A stretch of 64,000 nt of DNA from Hymenobacter roseosalivarius DSM 11622 (GCF_900176135.1 NZ_FWWW01000039.1:1-64000), one strand, 5' to 3'. Counted from the stretch's first letter, positions 44,489-53,941 are shown. Translations and numbers: made by a program. Notes: generated by a model from the sequence alone, not told the origin.

Positions 44489-45727
44489 TCATTCACCCCG
44501 CAGAAAATTAAGCTCGACAAGCCCCTGACTGTAGTCACGAATCGTGGTCAGGTAGGTATTTTGAATAGTAAACGCCTGATTTAAACTCTGAATCAAAACC
44601 AGGTAGCTGATTTCGCCCGCCCGAAACAGGCGCTGCGACTGGCTGATGATCGCCCGCGACTGGGGCAGGCCGGTCTGCTCGTAGTAAGTGAGCGTGGTGG
44701 CAAACTTGCGCGTATCGGCCAGGGCCTGCTGGTACTGGGTGCCCAGCTCCAGGCGCTGGGTTTCCAGCTGGTAGCTGGCCGCGCTGGCGCGGGCCGTGGC
44801 CGCCCGCAGCTGCGAGCGGTAGGTCCAGAACCAGATCGGCACCGACACGCCAAACTGAAAGCGGTAGCGGAGGGCCGAATTCTCGAAGGCCTGATTCTGG
44901 TAGCCCAGCGTGAGGGCCGGTGTGCGCCGCGCCCGCACCAGGCTAATGCCTGACTGGCTGAGCGTCACGTTCTGGGCGGCGGCGGCCAGCGTAGGGCTGC
45001 GCACCAGGGCGCTGCTGTCTTCCACGGGCAAGCCACTCAGCAGGGCCGAGCCCCGCAGCGCCAGCGCCGGACCGGTTTCGCGCAGATCGGTGCTGGTGGC
45101 GAGCGGCGCGCCGGGCCGGCCCAGCAGCAAACCCAGGCGGCGTTGGGCCGCCTGCTGATCGACGATGGCCTGCTGAAGCTGAACGGCCACCAGCCGGGCC
45201 TCCGCTGCGGTACTGATGCGTTGCAGCGAGGTGACTTCCCCGGCCGCGAACAGCCGCTCCGTCGTGCGCTGCAACACCTGGTACAAGCTGTCCTGATACG
45301 TGAGCTGCCGCACCTGGGCCTCCGCGAACTGCAGGCCCAGATAGGCCTCGCGGGCGTCGCGCAGCACGGTGGCGCGGCTCACGTCCCGGTTGCGCTCGGC
45401 CAGGGCAATGCCGGCCCGCGCCACGTTGGCTTGCCGCCGGTAAACGGTCGGAAAGTCAATGGTTTGCACCACGCCGGGCGCCCACATTTCGCCCGTGGGG
45501 GCCGAAAACAGAAAATCCGGGTTAGCGGGCGCGAAACTGCCCCGCTTCAGGGCGCGCTGCTCCTCAATTTCCTGGTCCGACTGCCGCAGGCGCGGATGGC
45601 GGCGCAGGGTCTGGGCTTCCGTGCTATCGAGGCTGATGACGGTTTGGGCCCTGGCCGGCGCTAGGGCAGCCAGTAGTCCCAGCACCAGCAGCCAGGCAGT
45701 TATTGCTCTACTTCCAACGTATTTCAT
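44489..45727 (-). CDS. TolC-family outer-membrane protein, CzcC-like
   Basis: A 412-residue outer-membrane factor with a signal peptide (about 1-27, ending APARAQ) and two TolC repeats with long helices (REAYLGLQFAEAQVRQL; ELGTQYQQALADTRKF). The ATG at 45727 is used; the longer frame has no signal. It is the first pump component of the second RND system; the palindromic repeat follows. Confidence 0.92.
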   Translation of the reverse strand: MKYVGSRAITAWLLVLGLLAALAPARAQTVISLDSTEAQTLRRHPRLRQSDQEIEEQRALKRGSFAPANPDFLFSAPTGEMWAPGVVQTIDFPTVYRRQANVARAGIALAERNRDVSRATVLRDAREAYLGLQFAEAQVRQLTYQDSLYQVLQRTTERLFAAGEVTSLQRISTAAEARLVAVQLQQAIVDQQAAQRRLGLLLGRPGAPLATSTDLRETGPALALRGSALLSGLPVEDSSALVRSPTLAAAAQNVTLSQSGISLVRARRTPALTLGYQNQAFENSALRYRFQFGVSVPIWFWTYRSQLRAATARASAASYQLETQRLELGTQYQQALADTRKFATTLTYYEQTGLPQSRAIISQSQRLFRAGEISYLVLIQSLNQAFTIQNTYLTTIRDYSQGLVELNFLRGE

Positions 45728-45839
45728 ACAGGTAAAAAGGTAGAAAAAGCCCCCCGGGGGCCGCCTGCCGGCCTGGCAGCAGACGGCCCTACGTGGAACT
45801 GACGCGAGCACGGCCCGCCAGAAAAGCTACCGGTGCGGG

Positions 45840-46394
45840 TTAGGGTTTTTTGACCAGGGCCATGCCGCACTTGGGGCAGCTGCCGGGCTTGTCGCTGGCA
45901 CTGCCCTCGCACTGCATGGGGCACATATAGGCGGCACCCACGGCTTTGGCGGGGGCCGCTTTGGCCGCGTCCAGCTTCTCGAACCGCGCCGACAGCGACT
46001 TGCCGCCCGCTTTCAGGTTGACGATGGCCGTGCGCAGAGAGGTTTCGGCGGGCAGCTTGGCTACGAGGTGGTCGCCGGTTGGGGTGAGCGCTACGGTGCT
46101 GGTTTTGTTGGCCGTGGTCAGCAGCATCACCGAGCCGGTAGTGCGGGCGGGGGTTACCGTGGCTTCCTTGGCGTCGAGCAGGTACACGTGCAGTTCGGTG
46201 GGGTGTTGCACCAGCTCGATATGCAGGGTGCCGGCCGTGCGCACGATGCCGCCGTGGGGCGATTTATGGGCGTGCGTCTCGCCGGCCGCCTTGTGGCCGT
46301 GCGGGGCCGCGTTGGGTTTGTGGGCGTGCTGCGCCGCGAGCGAAAGAGGGGCGGCCAGCAAGGTCGTGGCCAGCAGAATCCGGGAAATCTTCAT
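45840..46394 (-). CDS. Secreted His-rich protein with heavy-metal-binding domain
   Basis: A 184-residue exported protein. After the signal peptide (about 1-20) comes a His-rich region (AQHAHKPNAAPHGHKAAGET, followed by HAHKSPHGG), a beta-rich middle domain, and a C-terminal heavy-metal-binding domain of variant form (YMCPMQCEGSASDKPGS, then CPKCGMALVKKP). Two separate metal-binding ends suggest a periplasmic buffer. It lies between the DUF305 and TolC genes on the same strand. Confidence 0.85.
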   Translation of the reverse strand: MKISRILLATTLLAAPLSLAAQHAHKPNAAPHGHKAAGETHAHKSPHGGIVRTAGTLHIELVQHPTELHVYLLDAKEATVTPARTTGSVMLLTTANKTSTVALTPTGDHLVAKLPAETSLRTAIVNLKAGGKSLSARFEKLDAAKAAPAKAVGAAYMCPMQCEGSASDKPGSCPKCGMALVKKP

Positions 46395-46443
46395 GGGAAA
46401 ATTTAAAAATTGAGAGAGAAAAGAGGTTTTGCAGCTTTACCGG

Positions 46444-47151
46444 CTACATTTTGTCAGCGTTGTTAGCGTGCCAGGTCTTGAAGGCGTCTATTTCCTTCTG
46501 CTGGGTGTCAATCATCTTCTGGGCCATGCCCTTGAGCTTGGTGTCTTTGCCGTGGGCCACTTCGGCTTTGGCCATGTCCATGGCGCTCTGGTGATGCACG
46601 GTCATCATCATATTGAAGTTCATGTCCGGGTTGGCCACCGTTTTGGGCATATCCGTCATCATGGTCGTCATCGACGTCTTCATCTGGGCCGTGAACGGGT
46701 CGTTCTGGTCTTGGGGCTGGTAGTTGGTCGGGGCATTATCGAGGCGGGTGGCGGCGGCTTCCAGCTCCCCGATTTCCTTCTGCTGATCGGCCTTAATTTT
46801 CTCGGCCATCTGGCGCATGGTGGCATCCTTGCCGTCGCGCAGCTGGATGTCGGCCATCACGACCGCGCCTTTGTGGTGCTCCAGCATCATGTGGGCAAAG
46901 TCGTGGTCGGTATTGCCCTTCATTTTCATGGCGTCCATCTTGCCCATCATCTCATCCATGGAGGCCTTCAGGGGCGAGTCGCCGGCCGTGGCGGCGCCGC
47001 TGCCCATCGTGGAGTGGTCCATCGTGGCCATGTCGCCGGCCGCGCCAGTTTCGGTGGTGGCGGTGGTTTCCGTGGTGGTTTTGGTGTCGCAGCTGCTCAG
47101 CAGTAGGGTACCGGAGCAAAGCGCGGCGAAAAGAAAGGCCTGGGTTTTCAT
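46444..47151 (-). CDS. DUF305 lipoprotein, tandem domains
   Basis: A 235-residue lipoprotein (lipobox LLSSC, Cys21). It has two DUF305-type four-helix domains, each with an HH pair: FAHMMLEHHKGAVVMA (about 84-99) and MMMTVHHQSAMDMAKAE (about 177-193). Met and His are abundant, and similar proteins are linked to copper. It shares the operon direction with its neighbours. Confidence 0.9.
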   Translation of the reverse strand: MKTQAFLFAALCSGTLLLSSCDTKTTTETTATTETGAAGDMATMDHSTMGSGAATAGDSPLKASMDEMMGKMDAMKMKGNTDHDFAHMMLEHHKGAVVMADIQLRDGKDATMRQMAEKIKADQQKEIGELEAAATRLDNAPTNYQPQDQNDPFTAQMKTSMTTMMTDMPKTVANPDMNFNMMMTVHHQSAMDMAKAEVAHGKDTKLKGMAQKMIDTQQKEIDAFKTWHANNADKM

Positions 47152-47220
47152 GGGTTTGGGGGATTAGGATTGGGGAAAAATGAAAAAGGGAAACGCGGTA
47201 AAAAGGAAGACAACCCGAGC

Positions 47221-48174
47221 CTAGCTGGCGGCCGGGCCCGTCACGTTGATGGTAAAGTCGCCGGTGTGAATCTTGCCGGCGTGGTTGAACTGCAAAAACA
47301 CGCGGTACAGACCGGGCGCCTCGAAGTTGGTATTGAAGCCGATGGCGGGGCCTTTGTCGGCCTGGTCGTTGGGGTGTACGTGCAGGTAGCGCTCCGTATC
47401 CTCGCTGATGACCACCACGTGGCCCAGGGCACCGAGGTAGTTATCGAGGTTTGTCACCGGCTTACCATCTTTGTTGATGGTGATTTTCATGCCCAGCAAC
47501 TGGCCCGTTTGCAGGGGCTTATCGAAGGCCAGTGTGGCCTGGTAGCCGTCCTGCTCCCAGGTCATATCGTCGTTTTTGAACTTTACGGGCGTGTATTTTG
47601 GTCCCTGCACCGTGACGGGCTGGCGCCCGAGCTGGTGGCCGGCCCCGGTGGGTGTGTAGTCCTGAAACAGCACGAACTCGCCGCCCTTAGGGAAGGTATA
47701 GTCCACCTGGTAGTCGCCCTGGGCCGTGTACTCGGGGTGCTCGTGGTAGAACTGCGAGAGGTCCTTGCTGACGATAATCAGGTGGATTTTCTTCTCATGC
47801 ACTACGGCCAGCGGCACGGGCACCGATTCGTTGCCGGTTTCTTGGGGGGCAAATGTCAGCTTGGCCGGCTGCCCGGCAACGAGCTGCATGGGCTGGGGGG
47901 TGAATTTCATCTGATACGCCTTGCTGTTAGCGGGCGCATCGGTGTGCTCCAGATTCATCCCGCACTTGGGGCATTTTTCGCCGGCCTTGGTGCTGGTTAC
48001 TTCCAGGTGCATGGGGCAGGAATAAATATGCCCCCCGGCCGCGTGGTCGACGGTGCTGGTGACCGGGGTTTCTACGGTGTTGGTGGCGCTGCTGCTGGCG
48101 GCATTATCGGACGAGCAGCTGGTAGCGGCAAACAGGCTGGCAATAGCCAGCATCGAAACAGAAAAGCAATACAT
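47221..48174 (-). CDS. Lipoprotein with heavy-metal-binding domain and beta-domains
   Basis: A 317-residue lipoprotein (lipobox ATSC, Cys20). A heavy-metal-binding domain lies at about 49-76 (IYSCPMHLEV...KCPKCGMNL). Two beta-sandwich repeats follow, with His-rich stretches (VVHEKKIHLIIVSKDLSQFY; YLHVHPNDQ) resembling YtkA-like/cupredoxin-like copper-binding folds. Probably a periplasmic metal sponge or chaperone feeding the pump. Confidence 0.85.
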   Translation of the reverse strand: MYCFSVSMLAIASLFAATSCSSDNAASSSATNTVETPVTSTVDHAAGGHIYSCPMHLEVTSTKAGEKCPKCGMNLEHTDAPANSKAYQMKFTPQPMQLVAGQPAKLTFAPQETGNESVPVPLAVVHEKKIHLIIVSKDLSQFYHEHPEYTAQGDYQVDYTFPKGGEFVLFQDYTPTGAGHQLGRQPVTVQGPKYTPVKFKNDDMTWEQDGYQATLAFDKPLQTGQLLGMKITINKDGKPVTNLDNYLGALGHVVVISEDTERYLHVHPNDQADKGPAIGFNTNFEAPGLYRVFLQFNHAGKIHTGDFTINVTGPAAS

Positions 48175-48385
48175 AAGAAGGAAATTTGGTGTTGAAAATC
48201 AATGCCCCGGTAGGCGGGCAAGGAGCGCCGCTCCGGCTCGGGCAGTGGCCGGCACGACCCGAAGCCAGTGGCGAGGCGGGTGAATCAGCCTGGCCCAACA
48301 GCTTAGCTTGGTCGGGCAAAAGAGCCAGGAAGAGAAGGAGGGTGGCGCGGCGGAGCCGGGCGGACGCGCAAACGAAAAGGCCCCC

Positions 48386-48411
48386 GCCGGACATAGCATA
48401 GCTATGCCGGC
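48386..48411 (-). terminator. Hairpin downstream of the HYC_CC_PP gene
   Basis: GCCGG...CCGGC with an inner ATAGC/GCTAT stem and ATA loop, followed on the minus strand by CCTTTTCGTTTG. It lies 27 bp past the stop at 48438. Confidence 0.45.
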
Positions 48412-48437
48412 GCGAGCCTTAGCGCGTCAGAAAAAAA

Positions 48438-48920
48438 TCAGACAGTCAGCGACTGAATGTAAATGCGGATATCAGGAATCTTGGGCGGCAGGTGCTGCCG
48501 GGAAACTAACACGACCGCGCCCGTGCGGTCCCACTGGCCGGCCACGGACCGGAAGTGGTAGTCGAATGCCACGGGCAGCAGCGCCGGGGCAGGTGCAAGC
48601 AGGTGCTTTTGAACCGGGGTCGTCAGGGAGGCGAGCACCGATGCGGACTTGTCGCGGCAGCAGTCATGCTTGCCGGCTGGCTGACTCGACTGGTGGGCGT
48701 TTGTGGCTTTGCCCGGAGCCTGCTTTGCTGTAATCTTGCCGTGGCCAGCGCAGCCCGGATGCGTGGGCTTAGCAGGCGTAGCGGCTGGGGCCGCCGATGC
48801 AGGAGCTGTAGCCGCCGGCCTGAGCGTCGCGCACCAGCACTGCCCCACAAACACATTGACGAAGACGACCAGGAAGGTCGTCGCCAGCAAGCGTTGGAAA
48901 GGAAACAGGCTACGGAACAT
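48438..48920 (-). CDS. HYC_CC_PP-like protein, diverged copy
   Basis: A 160-residue protein with an N-terminal helix (LLATTFLVVFVNVFVG), then CWCATL, an Ala/Pro linker, HPGCAGHG, HDCCRDK and a C-terminal PPKIPDIRIYIQSL that matches the closing part of HYC_CC_PP proteins. It is about 30 residues longer than the copy at 33916. The Cys/His clusters suggest metal binding at the outer face of the inner membrane or in the periplasm. Confidence 0.7.
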   Translation of the reverse strand: MFRSLFPFQRLLATTFLVVFVNVFVGQCWCATLRPAATAPASAAPAATPAKPTHPGCAGHGKITAKQAPGKATNAHQSSQPAGKHDCCRDKSASVLASLTTPVQKHLLAPAPALLPVAFDYHFRSVAGQWDRTGAVVLVSRQHLPPKIPDIRIYIQSLTV

Positions 48921-49118
48921 GACGGGCGCTAAGGAATCGCAAAAGTAGGCGTCTATTCCAGAAAGAGAAGGACTGCCTCTATACTATTTTTAAGGGAGAA
49001 GGGTTCCGGCTTGAATCGGCGGCGGCAGGCAGTCGGGGACGTAAGCTTGCCTCAAATAACCTGACATACCCTTTTATGTTTGTTTTGAGCGCTGGCACTG
49101 CGACACTAATTATCAAAA

Positions 49119-49370
49119 TTATATAACCGCGAAGGCCGATTTTATAAGAGCCTTATTTTCCGGGCCTCCCAAAAAATAGCTCGGGGTAAGACTGGCCTGG
49201 CCAATCCCACCCCGAAAATGCCCCCCGAGCTGCCGCCGGGGGTGCCATGCCAGATCGGCGGGCACCCGCATGGGCGGCGGCCTCGGGATGTGGGCAGTTT
49301 GAGTGGGGCGTTTCTGGTTGAACGCCCCGAGTAGCATGGCACCGAGGGCAAAGAGGGTAAGCCTGTACAT
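49119..49370 (-). CDS. Uncertain small exported protein
   Basis: An ATG at 49370 gives 83 residues with a hydrophobic start (MYRLTLFALGAMLLGAF) like a signal peptide, then a Pro/Arg/Gly-rich stretch. No family known. The 198 bp upstream to the HYC_CC_PP gene and the flanks hold nothing else recognisable. It could be a spurious frame. Confidence 0.3.
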   Translation of the reverse strand: MYRLTLFALGAMLLGAFNQKRPTQTAHIPRPPPMRVPADLAWHPRRQLGGHFRGGIGQASLTPSYFLGGPENKALIKSAFAVI

Positions 49371-49559
49371 AGCAATGGATAGTACAGGGAGTGAGAAAAG
49401 AACGAAAAACACCTGGCGGCAATCCGTACCCGGCGGCGGAAGTGCGCCCTGATACTGACTATCGCCAAGTGTTTTTACAATCCTGAGTTGTTATAAATGG
49501 TGACCCAAAGCACCTAGGGTGGTGGGCCCGCAGCGGATCGGGCGACCCGTCACACTGAT

Positions 49560-49946
49560 TTACATCTTCGACTTCGTCTTGCTCATGTGGTCCTTAGACA
49601 TCATTTTACCGTCTTTCATCATCATCATTTTGCCGTCCATGGTCATCATCTCACCTTCCTTCATCTTCATGGTGGTGCCGTCCTTCATTTTACAGGTGCC
49701 GTCCATCATGCACATGCTGCCGTCGCTCATGGTCATGTTCTGAGTCATCGGCATCATCTTGCCGTCCTTCATCATCATCATTTTGCCATTTTTCATCATC
49801 GTGCCGTCTTTCATCATGCCACTCTGGGCCATGGATTTAGACTTCATCTTGCTGCCCTGCGTGGGTGTGGTCTGGGTCTGGGCCTGAGCAATGCTACAGA
49901 CGCCGACGAGGGCAAGCGTGAACAGGGTTTTCAGTGCGGTTTTCAT
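49560..49946 (-). CDS. Met-rich periplasmic protein (DUF6799-like), copy 3
   Basis: A 128-residue protein from the ATG at 49946, with a signal peptide (about 1-24, ending IAQAQ). Mature units: SGMMKDGTMMKNGKMMMMKD, GKMMPMTQNM, SMCMMDGTCKMKDG and GEMMTMDGKMMMMKDGKM. It has fewer cysteines than copies 1 and 2. It is the last gene before MITE-like copy 2. A Cu(I)-binding role is inferred. Confidence 0.82.
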   Translation of the reverse strand: MKTALKTLFTLALVGVCSIAQAQTQTTPTQGSKMKSKSMAQSGMMKDGTMMKNGKMMMMKDGKMMPMTQNMTMSDGSMCMMDGTCKMKDGTTMKMKEGEMMTMDGKMMMMKDGKMMSKDHMSKTKSKM

Positions 49947-50020
49947 AAAATGGGGTGGGGATAAGGTGGAAATTAGGGAAGTGATGATCAATGGGCAGGC
50001 CGCTGCCTTACAGCAGGCGG

Positions 50021-50146
50021 GACTTACGCAGTTTTCTTTACCAAACTGCTTTTACGACAGCTGGGGGGCTTTTCCAGGCTGTCACGGTAGCTGCTGCTTC
50101 AGCAACTACTTAAATTTAATGATTTTTTAATCTTACTACGTAAGCC
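50021..50146 (+). mobile_element. MITE-like element, copy 2
   Basis: A non-coding segment of about 126 bp starting GACTTACGCA and ending TACGTAAGCC, with a 6-bp core inverted repeat. The CTGGGGGGCTTTT and CTTCAGCAACTACTTAA blocks match copy 1 (14305-14433) at nearly the same offsets. Same orientation as copy 1. It cuts the 3' end of the small gene at 50116. Confidence 0.6.
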
Positions 50147-50346
50147 CGGTTAGAATGGGCAGGAAAACCAGCCACTAGTACGGATTCGGCGTCAGGCTCT
50201 GGCCATTGACTACGGGGCTGATCTGCACCACCTAGGTTCTGCACGAAAATCAGCATAGCCATAAACCCGCTGAACAGTAGCCACGCCAGCGCAATGATTG
50301 GCCCGGCCGCCAGCACCGCTGGACGGACCGCAGGCAAATTATGCAA
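50116..50346 (-). pseudogene. Small membrane protein truncated by the MITE-like element
   Basis: A 76-residue frame (MHNLPAVRPAVLAAGPIIAL...) with one membrane helix (about 14-36). The last 10 residues are encoded by MITE-like copy 2, so the natural C-terminus appears replaced. It is divergent from copA. Family unknown. Confidence 0.4.
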
Positions 50347-50470
50347 GCTTTAGGAAGGATTTCGCACCAACTCCGGCTCATGGTAGCCGTTACTTTGTAG
50401 TAGGATTGCCGGGCACCCGCGAGCGGCCCAAAAATGCCCCCCAGTCATCGTTACGCTACTTACTACTGCT

Positions 50471-52744
50471 ATGGAACCAGCCACGAAAACCGAAACCCTC
50501 GACATTGAAGGCATGACCTGCGCCTCGTGCGCGGCCTCCGTGGAGAAGTCCCTCACGCGTACGCCCGGCGTACAGCGGGTGGTGGTCAACTTCGCCACCG
50601 AAAAAGCGACCGTCGACTACGTGCCTGCCCAGGCCACGCCGGCCACGCTGAAAGACGCAGTGGTAAAGGCCGGCTACGGCGTGCTGGAGCGTGCGCCCGG
50701 CACGAGCGCGGCCGAGCGCAGCGCCGAAATCGACCGCCAGAAAGCCCTGGCCTACCAGAAGCTCAAACGCCGCTTCGGGGTGGCCGTGGTGCTGGCCGTC
50801 ATCATCATGCCCCTGAGTATGCTTATGCTCTGGCCGGCCCTGATGGAGCGCGTGAATATGCCCATTCTCAACTATGTGCTGTTGGCTCTCACCTTGCCCG
50901 TGCTTTTCTACAGTGGGCGCGAATTCTTCAGTTCCGCCTGGAACAGCTTCAAGCACCGGGCGGCGAATATGGATACGCTTATCGCCGTGGGCACCGGCGC
51001 GGCTTTCCTGTACAGCCTGGCCGCTACCGTAGTGCCCGATTGGTTTATGCGCCGGGGTCTCATGCCGGAGGTGTATTATGATACTACGGCTACCATCATT
51101 GCCCTGATTCTGCTGGGCAAGGTGCTGGAGCTACGCGCCAAAACCCAGACCTCCGCTGCCATGAAAGCCCTGATGGGGTTGCAGGCCAAGACGGCCCGCG
51201 TGGTGCGCCCCGATGGCCAAGAGGTAGACGTGCCCATCGAGCAAGTGCAGCTGGACGATATAATCGTTGTCCGGCCCGGCGAAAAAGTGGCCACGGATGG
51301 TGTGATTGCCGAAGGCCACTCCGCCGTGGACGAGGCCATGCTCACGGGGGAAAGCCTGCCGGTGGAAAAGAAGGAAGGCGACCCGGTGTTTGGGGCCACG
51401 CTCAATAAAACCGGCTCTTTCCGCTTCCGCGTGACCAAAGTCGGGGCCGATACCATGCTTTCCCAGATCGTGAAGCTGGTGGAGGATGCTCAGGGCAGCC
51501 GCGCCCCCATTCAGCGCCTGGCCGACAAGGTCAGCGCTATTTTCGTGCCCACAGTAATCGTTATCGCCATTCTCACCTTCGTGCTCTGGTTTGATCTGGC
51601 TCCGTTGGAAGCGCGCCTGCCGCTGGCGCTGGTCAATTTCGTGGCCGTGCTCATCATTGCCTGCCCCTGCGCCCTGGGCCTGGCCACGCCCACGGCCATT
51701 ATGGTCAGTACGGGCAAGGGCGCGGAGCACGGTGTGCTGATTCGCAACGCGGAAGCCCTGGAGAAAGCCTATCAGGTGGATACCGTACTGCTGGACAAAA
51801 CCGGCACCATCACCCGCGGCGAGCCCGCCGTGACCGATTTTGTGCCCGCCGGCCGTCAGGATGCTGCTCAGCTCCTGCAAATCGTGGCGGCGGTGGAACG
51901 GCAGTCGGAGCACCCGTTGGCGGAGGCTGTGGTGCGCTACGCCGATGCTCAAAACGCCCCCCAGCTCCCCGCCACCGGCTTCCGGGCCGTGGAGGGTAAA
52001 GGCGCCGCCGCCACCGTGGCGGGCCAGGCGGTGCTTATCGGCAACCGCCGCCTCCTGACCGAAGAAGGCGTGAGCCTATCGGCAGAGCTGACGGCGCAGG
52101 CCGAGCAGCTTCTGAATCAGGCCAAAACGGTGCTTTACGTGGCCGTGGCGGGTCAGGCCGTGGGGCTGATCGGCGTGGCCGATACCGTCCGCGAAACGTC
52201 GGCGGCGGCTATTAAGCAGTTGCAGGCCCTGGGCCTGGAAGTGGTCATGATGACCGGCGACAACCCCCAGACGGCCGCGCAGGTAGCCGGACAGATGGGC
52301 ATCACGCGCTACTTTGCCGAGGTGCTGCCCAGCGGCAAGGCCGGCAAGGTGAAGGAGCTGCAAGCCGAGGGCCGCACCGTGGCCATGGTGGGCGACGGCA
52401 TCAACGACGCGCCCGCCCTGGCCCAGGCCGACATCGGCCTGGCTATGGGCGGCGGCACCGACGTGGCCATGGAAGCGGCGGGTATCACACTCATGCGATC
52501 CGACCTACAGGGGGTAGTGACGGCCATTGAACTGTCGCGCCAGACGATTCGGACCATTAAGCAGAATCTGTTTTTTGCTTTTATCTATAACACGCTGGGC
52601 ATTCCCATCGCGGCCGGGTTGCTCTACCCTTTCTTCGGCATCCTGCTTTCGCCCATGCTGGCCGCCGGGGCTATGGCGCTCAGCTCCGTATCCGTTCTCA
52701 CCAACTCGCTGCGTCTGCGTGGGTTTTCGCCCGTTAAAAACTAA
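50471..52744 (+). CDS. copA: Copper-translocating P1B-type ATPase
   Basis: A 757-residue inner-membrane Cu(I) exporter. One N-terminal HMA domain has GMTCASC (Cys17/Cys20). The actuator motif is LTGESLP; TM6 has the metal-binding CPC (about 397-399, [12 protein letters not shown]); the phosphorylation motif is DKTGT (about residue 442), followed by HP in SEHPLAE and [14 protein letters not shown]. All are intact. It is the first gene after the island and is likely co-regulated with the cupredoxin and AraC genes downstream. Confidence 0.97.
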   Translation: MEPATKTETLDIEGMTCASCAASVEKSLTRTPGVQRVVVNFATEKATVDYVPAQATPATLKDAVVKAGYGVLERAPGTSAAERSAEIDRQKALAYQKLKRRFGVAVVLAVIIMPLSMLMLWPALMERVNMPILNYVLLALTLPVLFYSGREFFSSAWNSFKHRAANMDTLIAVGTGAAFLYSLAATVVPDWFMRRGLMPEVYYDTTATIIALILLGKVLELRAKTQTSAAMKALMGLQAKTARVVRPDGQEVDVPIEQVQLDDIIVVRPGEKVATDGVIAEGHSAVDEAMLTGESLPVEKKEGDPVFGATLNKTGSFRFRVTKVGADTMLSQIVKLVEDAQGSRAPIQRLADKVSAIFVPTVIVIAILTFVLWFDLAPLEARLPLALVNFVAVLIIACPCALGLATPTAIMVSTGKGAEHGVLIRNAEALEKAYQVDTVLLDKTGTITRGEPAVTDFVPAGRQDAAQLLQIVAAVERQSEHPLAEAVVRYADAQNAPQLPATGFRAVEGKGAAATVAGQAVLIGNRRLLTEEGVSLSAELTAQAEQLLNQAKTVLYVAVAGQAVGLIGVADTVRETSAAAIKQLQALGLEVVMMTGDNPQTAAQVAGQMGITRYFAEVLPSGKAGKVKELQAEGRTVAMVGDGINDAPALAQADIGLAMGGGTDVAMEAAGITLMRSDLQGVVTAIELSRQTIRTIKQNLFFAFIYNTLGIPIAAGLLYPFFGILLSPMLAAGAMALSSVSVLTNSLRLRGFSPVKN

Positions 52745-52867
52745 GCGAGTTGAAGTTTGAACCTGGCATACGGCCAGGCGTTATATCCCGCAGAGGAGAG
52801 CGCAGAGGTACGCAGTGTTCTACCGAGCGCTCTATGGCACCTTCACTTGTCAATTAAACCAATCCCT

Positions 52868-53245
52868 ATGGATACTGCCGAAATCATCGTAACCGTCGTG
52901 GGCCTGGCTCTGGCCGGGTTCGTTGTCTGGTATTTTTTCTTCTCGGCGCGCCAGACGGCTAGTGCCGTTTCTTCCTCCAGCGGAGTACAGGAAGTGGATA
53001 TCACCGTTAAGGGCGGCTACTCGCCCGACGTGATAGAAGTGGAGCGCGGCAAGCCCGTGCAGCTGAGCTTCTACCGCGACGAGGAAAACAGCTGCTCCGA
53101 AGAGATTCTGTTCCCGGACTTCAGCATTCGGCGCGACCTGCCGGCCTTCAAGACTACGCTGGTCGAGCTATTGCCCGAGCAGGCCGGCCGCTTTGAGTTT
53201 ACCTGCGGCATGGGAATGCTGCGCGGCAGTCTGGTGGTAAAATAA
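52868..53245 (+). CDS. Membrane-anchored cupredoxin-like protein
   Basis: A 125-residue protein with an N-terminal membrane helix (about 5-24) and a cupredoxin-like domain (about 40-125). Likely metal ligands are in NSCSEEI and EFTCGMGM. The ATG at 52868 is chosen since the longer frame has no conserved start. It lies between copA and the HMA-AraC gene, all on the plus strand. Confidence 0.85.
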   Translation: MDTAEIIVTVVGLALAGFVVWYFFFSARQTASAVSSSSGVQEVDITVKGGYSPDVIEVERGKPVQLSFYRDEENSCSEEILFPDFSIRRDLPAFKTTLVELLPEQAGRFEFTCGMGMLRGSLVVK

Positions 53246-53258
53246 GCCCCCAGTTCCT

Positions 53259-53882
53259 ATGACCAACGAGTTGAACTCTCCGCACACCTTGCCCCCACCC
53301 GGCAGTCACCGGCTATTGATTAAAAACATGGTCTGCCCGCAGTGCATTCGGGTGGTGGGCGAGGACCTTAGGGCCCTGGGCCTGCGCGTGCACCGCGTGG
53401 TACTGGGGGAGGCTGATGTTTCGGTGCCCGACGGAGCCGAGCCCGACTGGGGGGCTCTTCGGGCCAGCCTGGCAGCGGCCGGATTTGCCTTGCTCGAAGA
53501 CCCGCGGGCCCAGCTAGTGGAGCGCATCAAAACCCTGCTGGTTACGCTGATTCACTACCCGCCGCCCGGCCCACGCCTGCTCAATTACTCCGCCTATTTG
53601 GTCGAGCACTTGGAGCGCGACTACCATTACCTGTCCCACCTGTTTTCGGCCTCTGAGGGGCTCACGATTGAGAAATTTATCATCCGCCAGAAGGTGGAGC
53701 GGGCCAAGGAGCTGATTGGCTACGGCGAGCTGAGCATCGCGGAGGTAGCACAGCAGCTTGGCTACAGCAGCCCGGCCCACCTGTCGCGGCAGTTTCGGCA
53801 GGTGACGGGCCTCACGCCCACTGAATTGCAGAAGCTGGGCCCCGCCAGCAGCGTTCGGCGCAGCCTGGATGCGCTGATTTAA
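53259..53882 (+). CDS. HMA-AraC fusion transcriptional regulator, copy 2
   Basis: A 207-residue protein. Residues about 18-85 are HMA-like and start LLIKNMVCPQCIRVV, with both cysteines (Cys26, Cys29) of the metal site. Residues about 95-200 are an AraC-type HTH pair (IRQKVERAKELIGYGELSIAEVAQQLGYSSPAHLSRQFRQ). It starts 13 bp after the cupredoxin stop, so it probably senses copper and controls copA. It is paralogous to 37580-38212. Confidence 0.88.
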   Translation: MTNELNSPHTLPPPGSHRLLIKNMVCPQCIRVVGEDLRALGLRVHRVVLGEADVSVPDGAEPDWGALRASLAAAGFALLEDPRAQLVERIKTLLVTLIHYPPPGPRLLNYSAYLVEHLERDYHYLSHLFSASEGLTIEKFIIRQKVERAKELIGYGELSIAEVAQQLGYSSPAHLSRQFRQVTGLTPTELQKLGPASSVRRSLDALI

Positions 53883-53941
53883 GGCCACGAAAAGACGCCA
53901 GCCACGGGCGAGAAGAAACAGGAGCTCGTCTGCCGGTGCTC

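Noticed and set aside
14305..50146. Composite transposon with a transposase
   Set aside because: No transposase, integrase or resolvase was found between or near the two elements.
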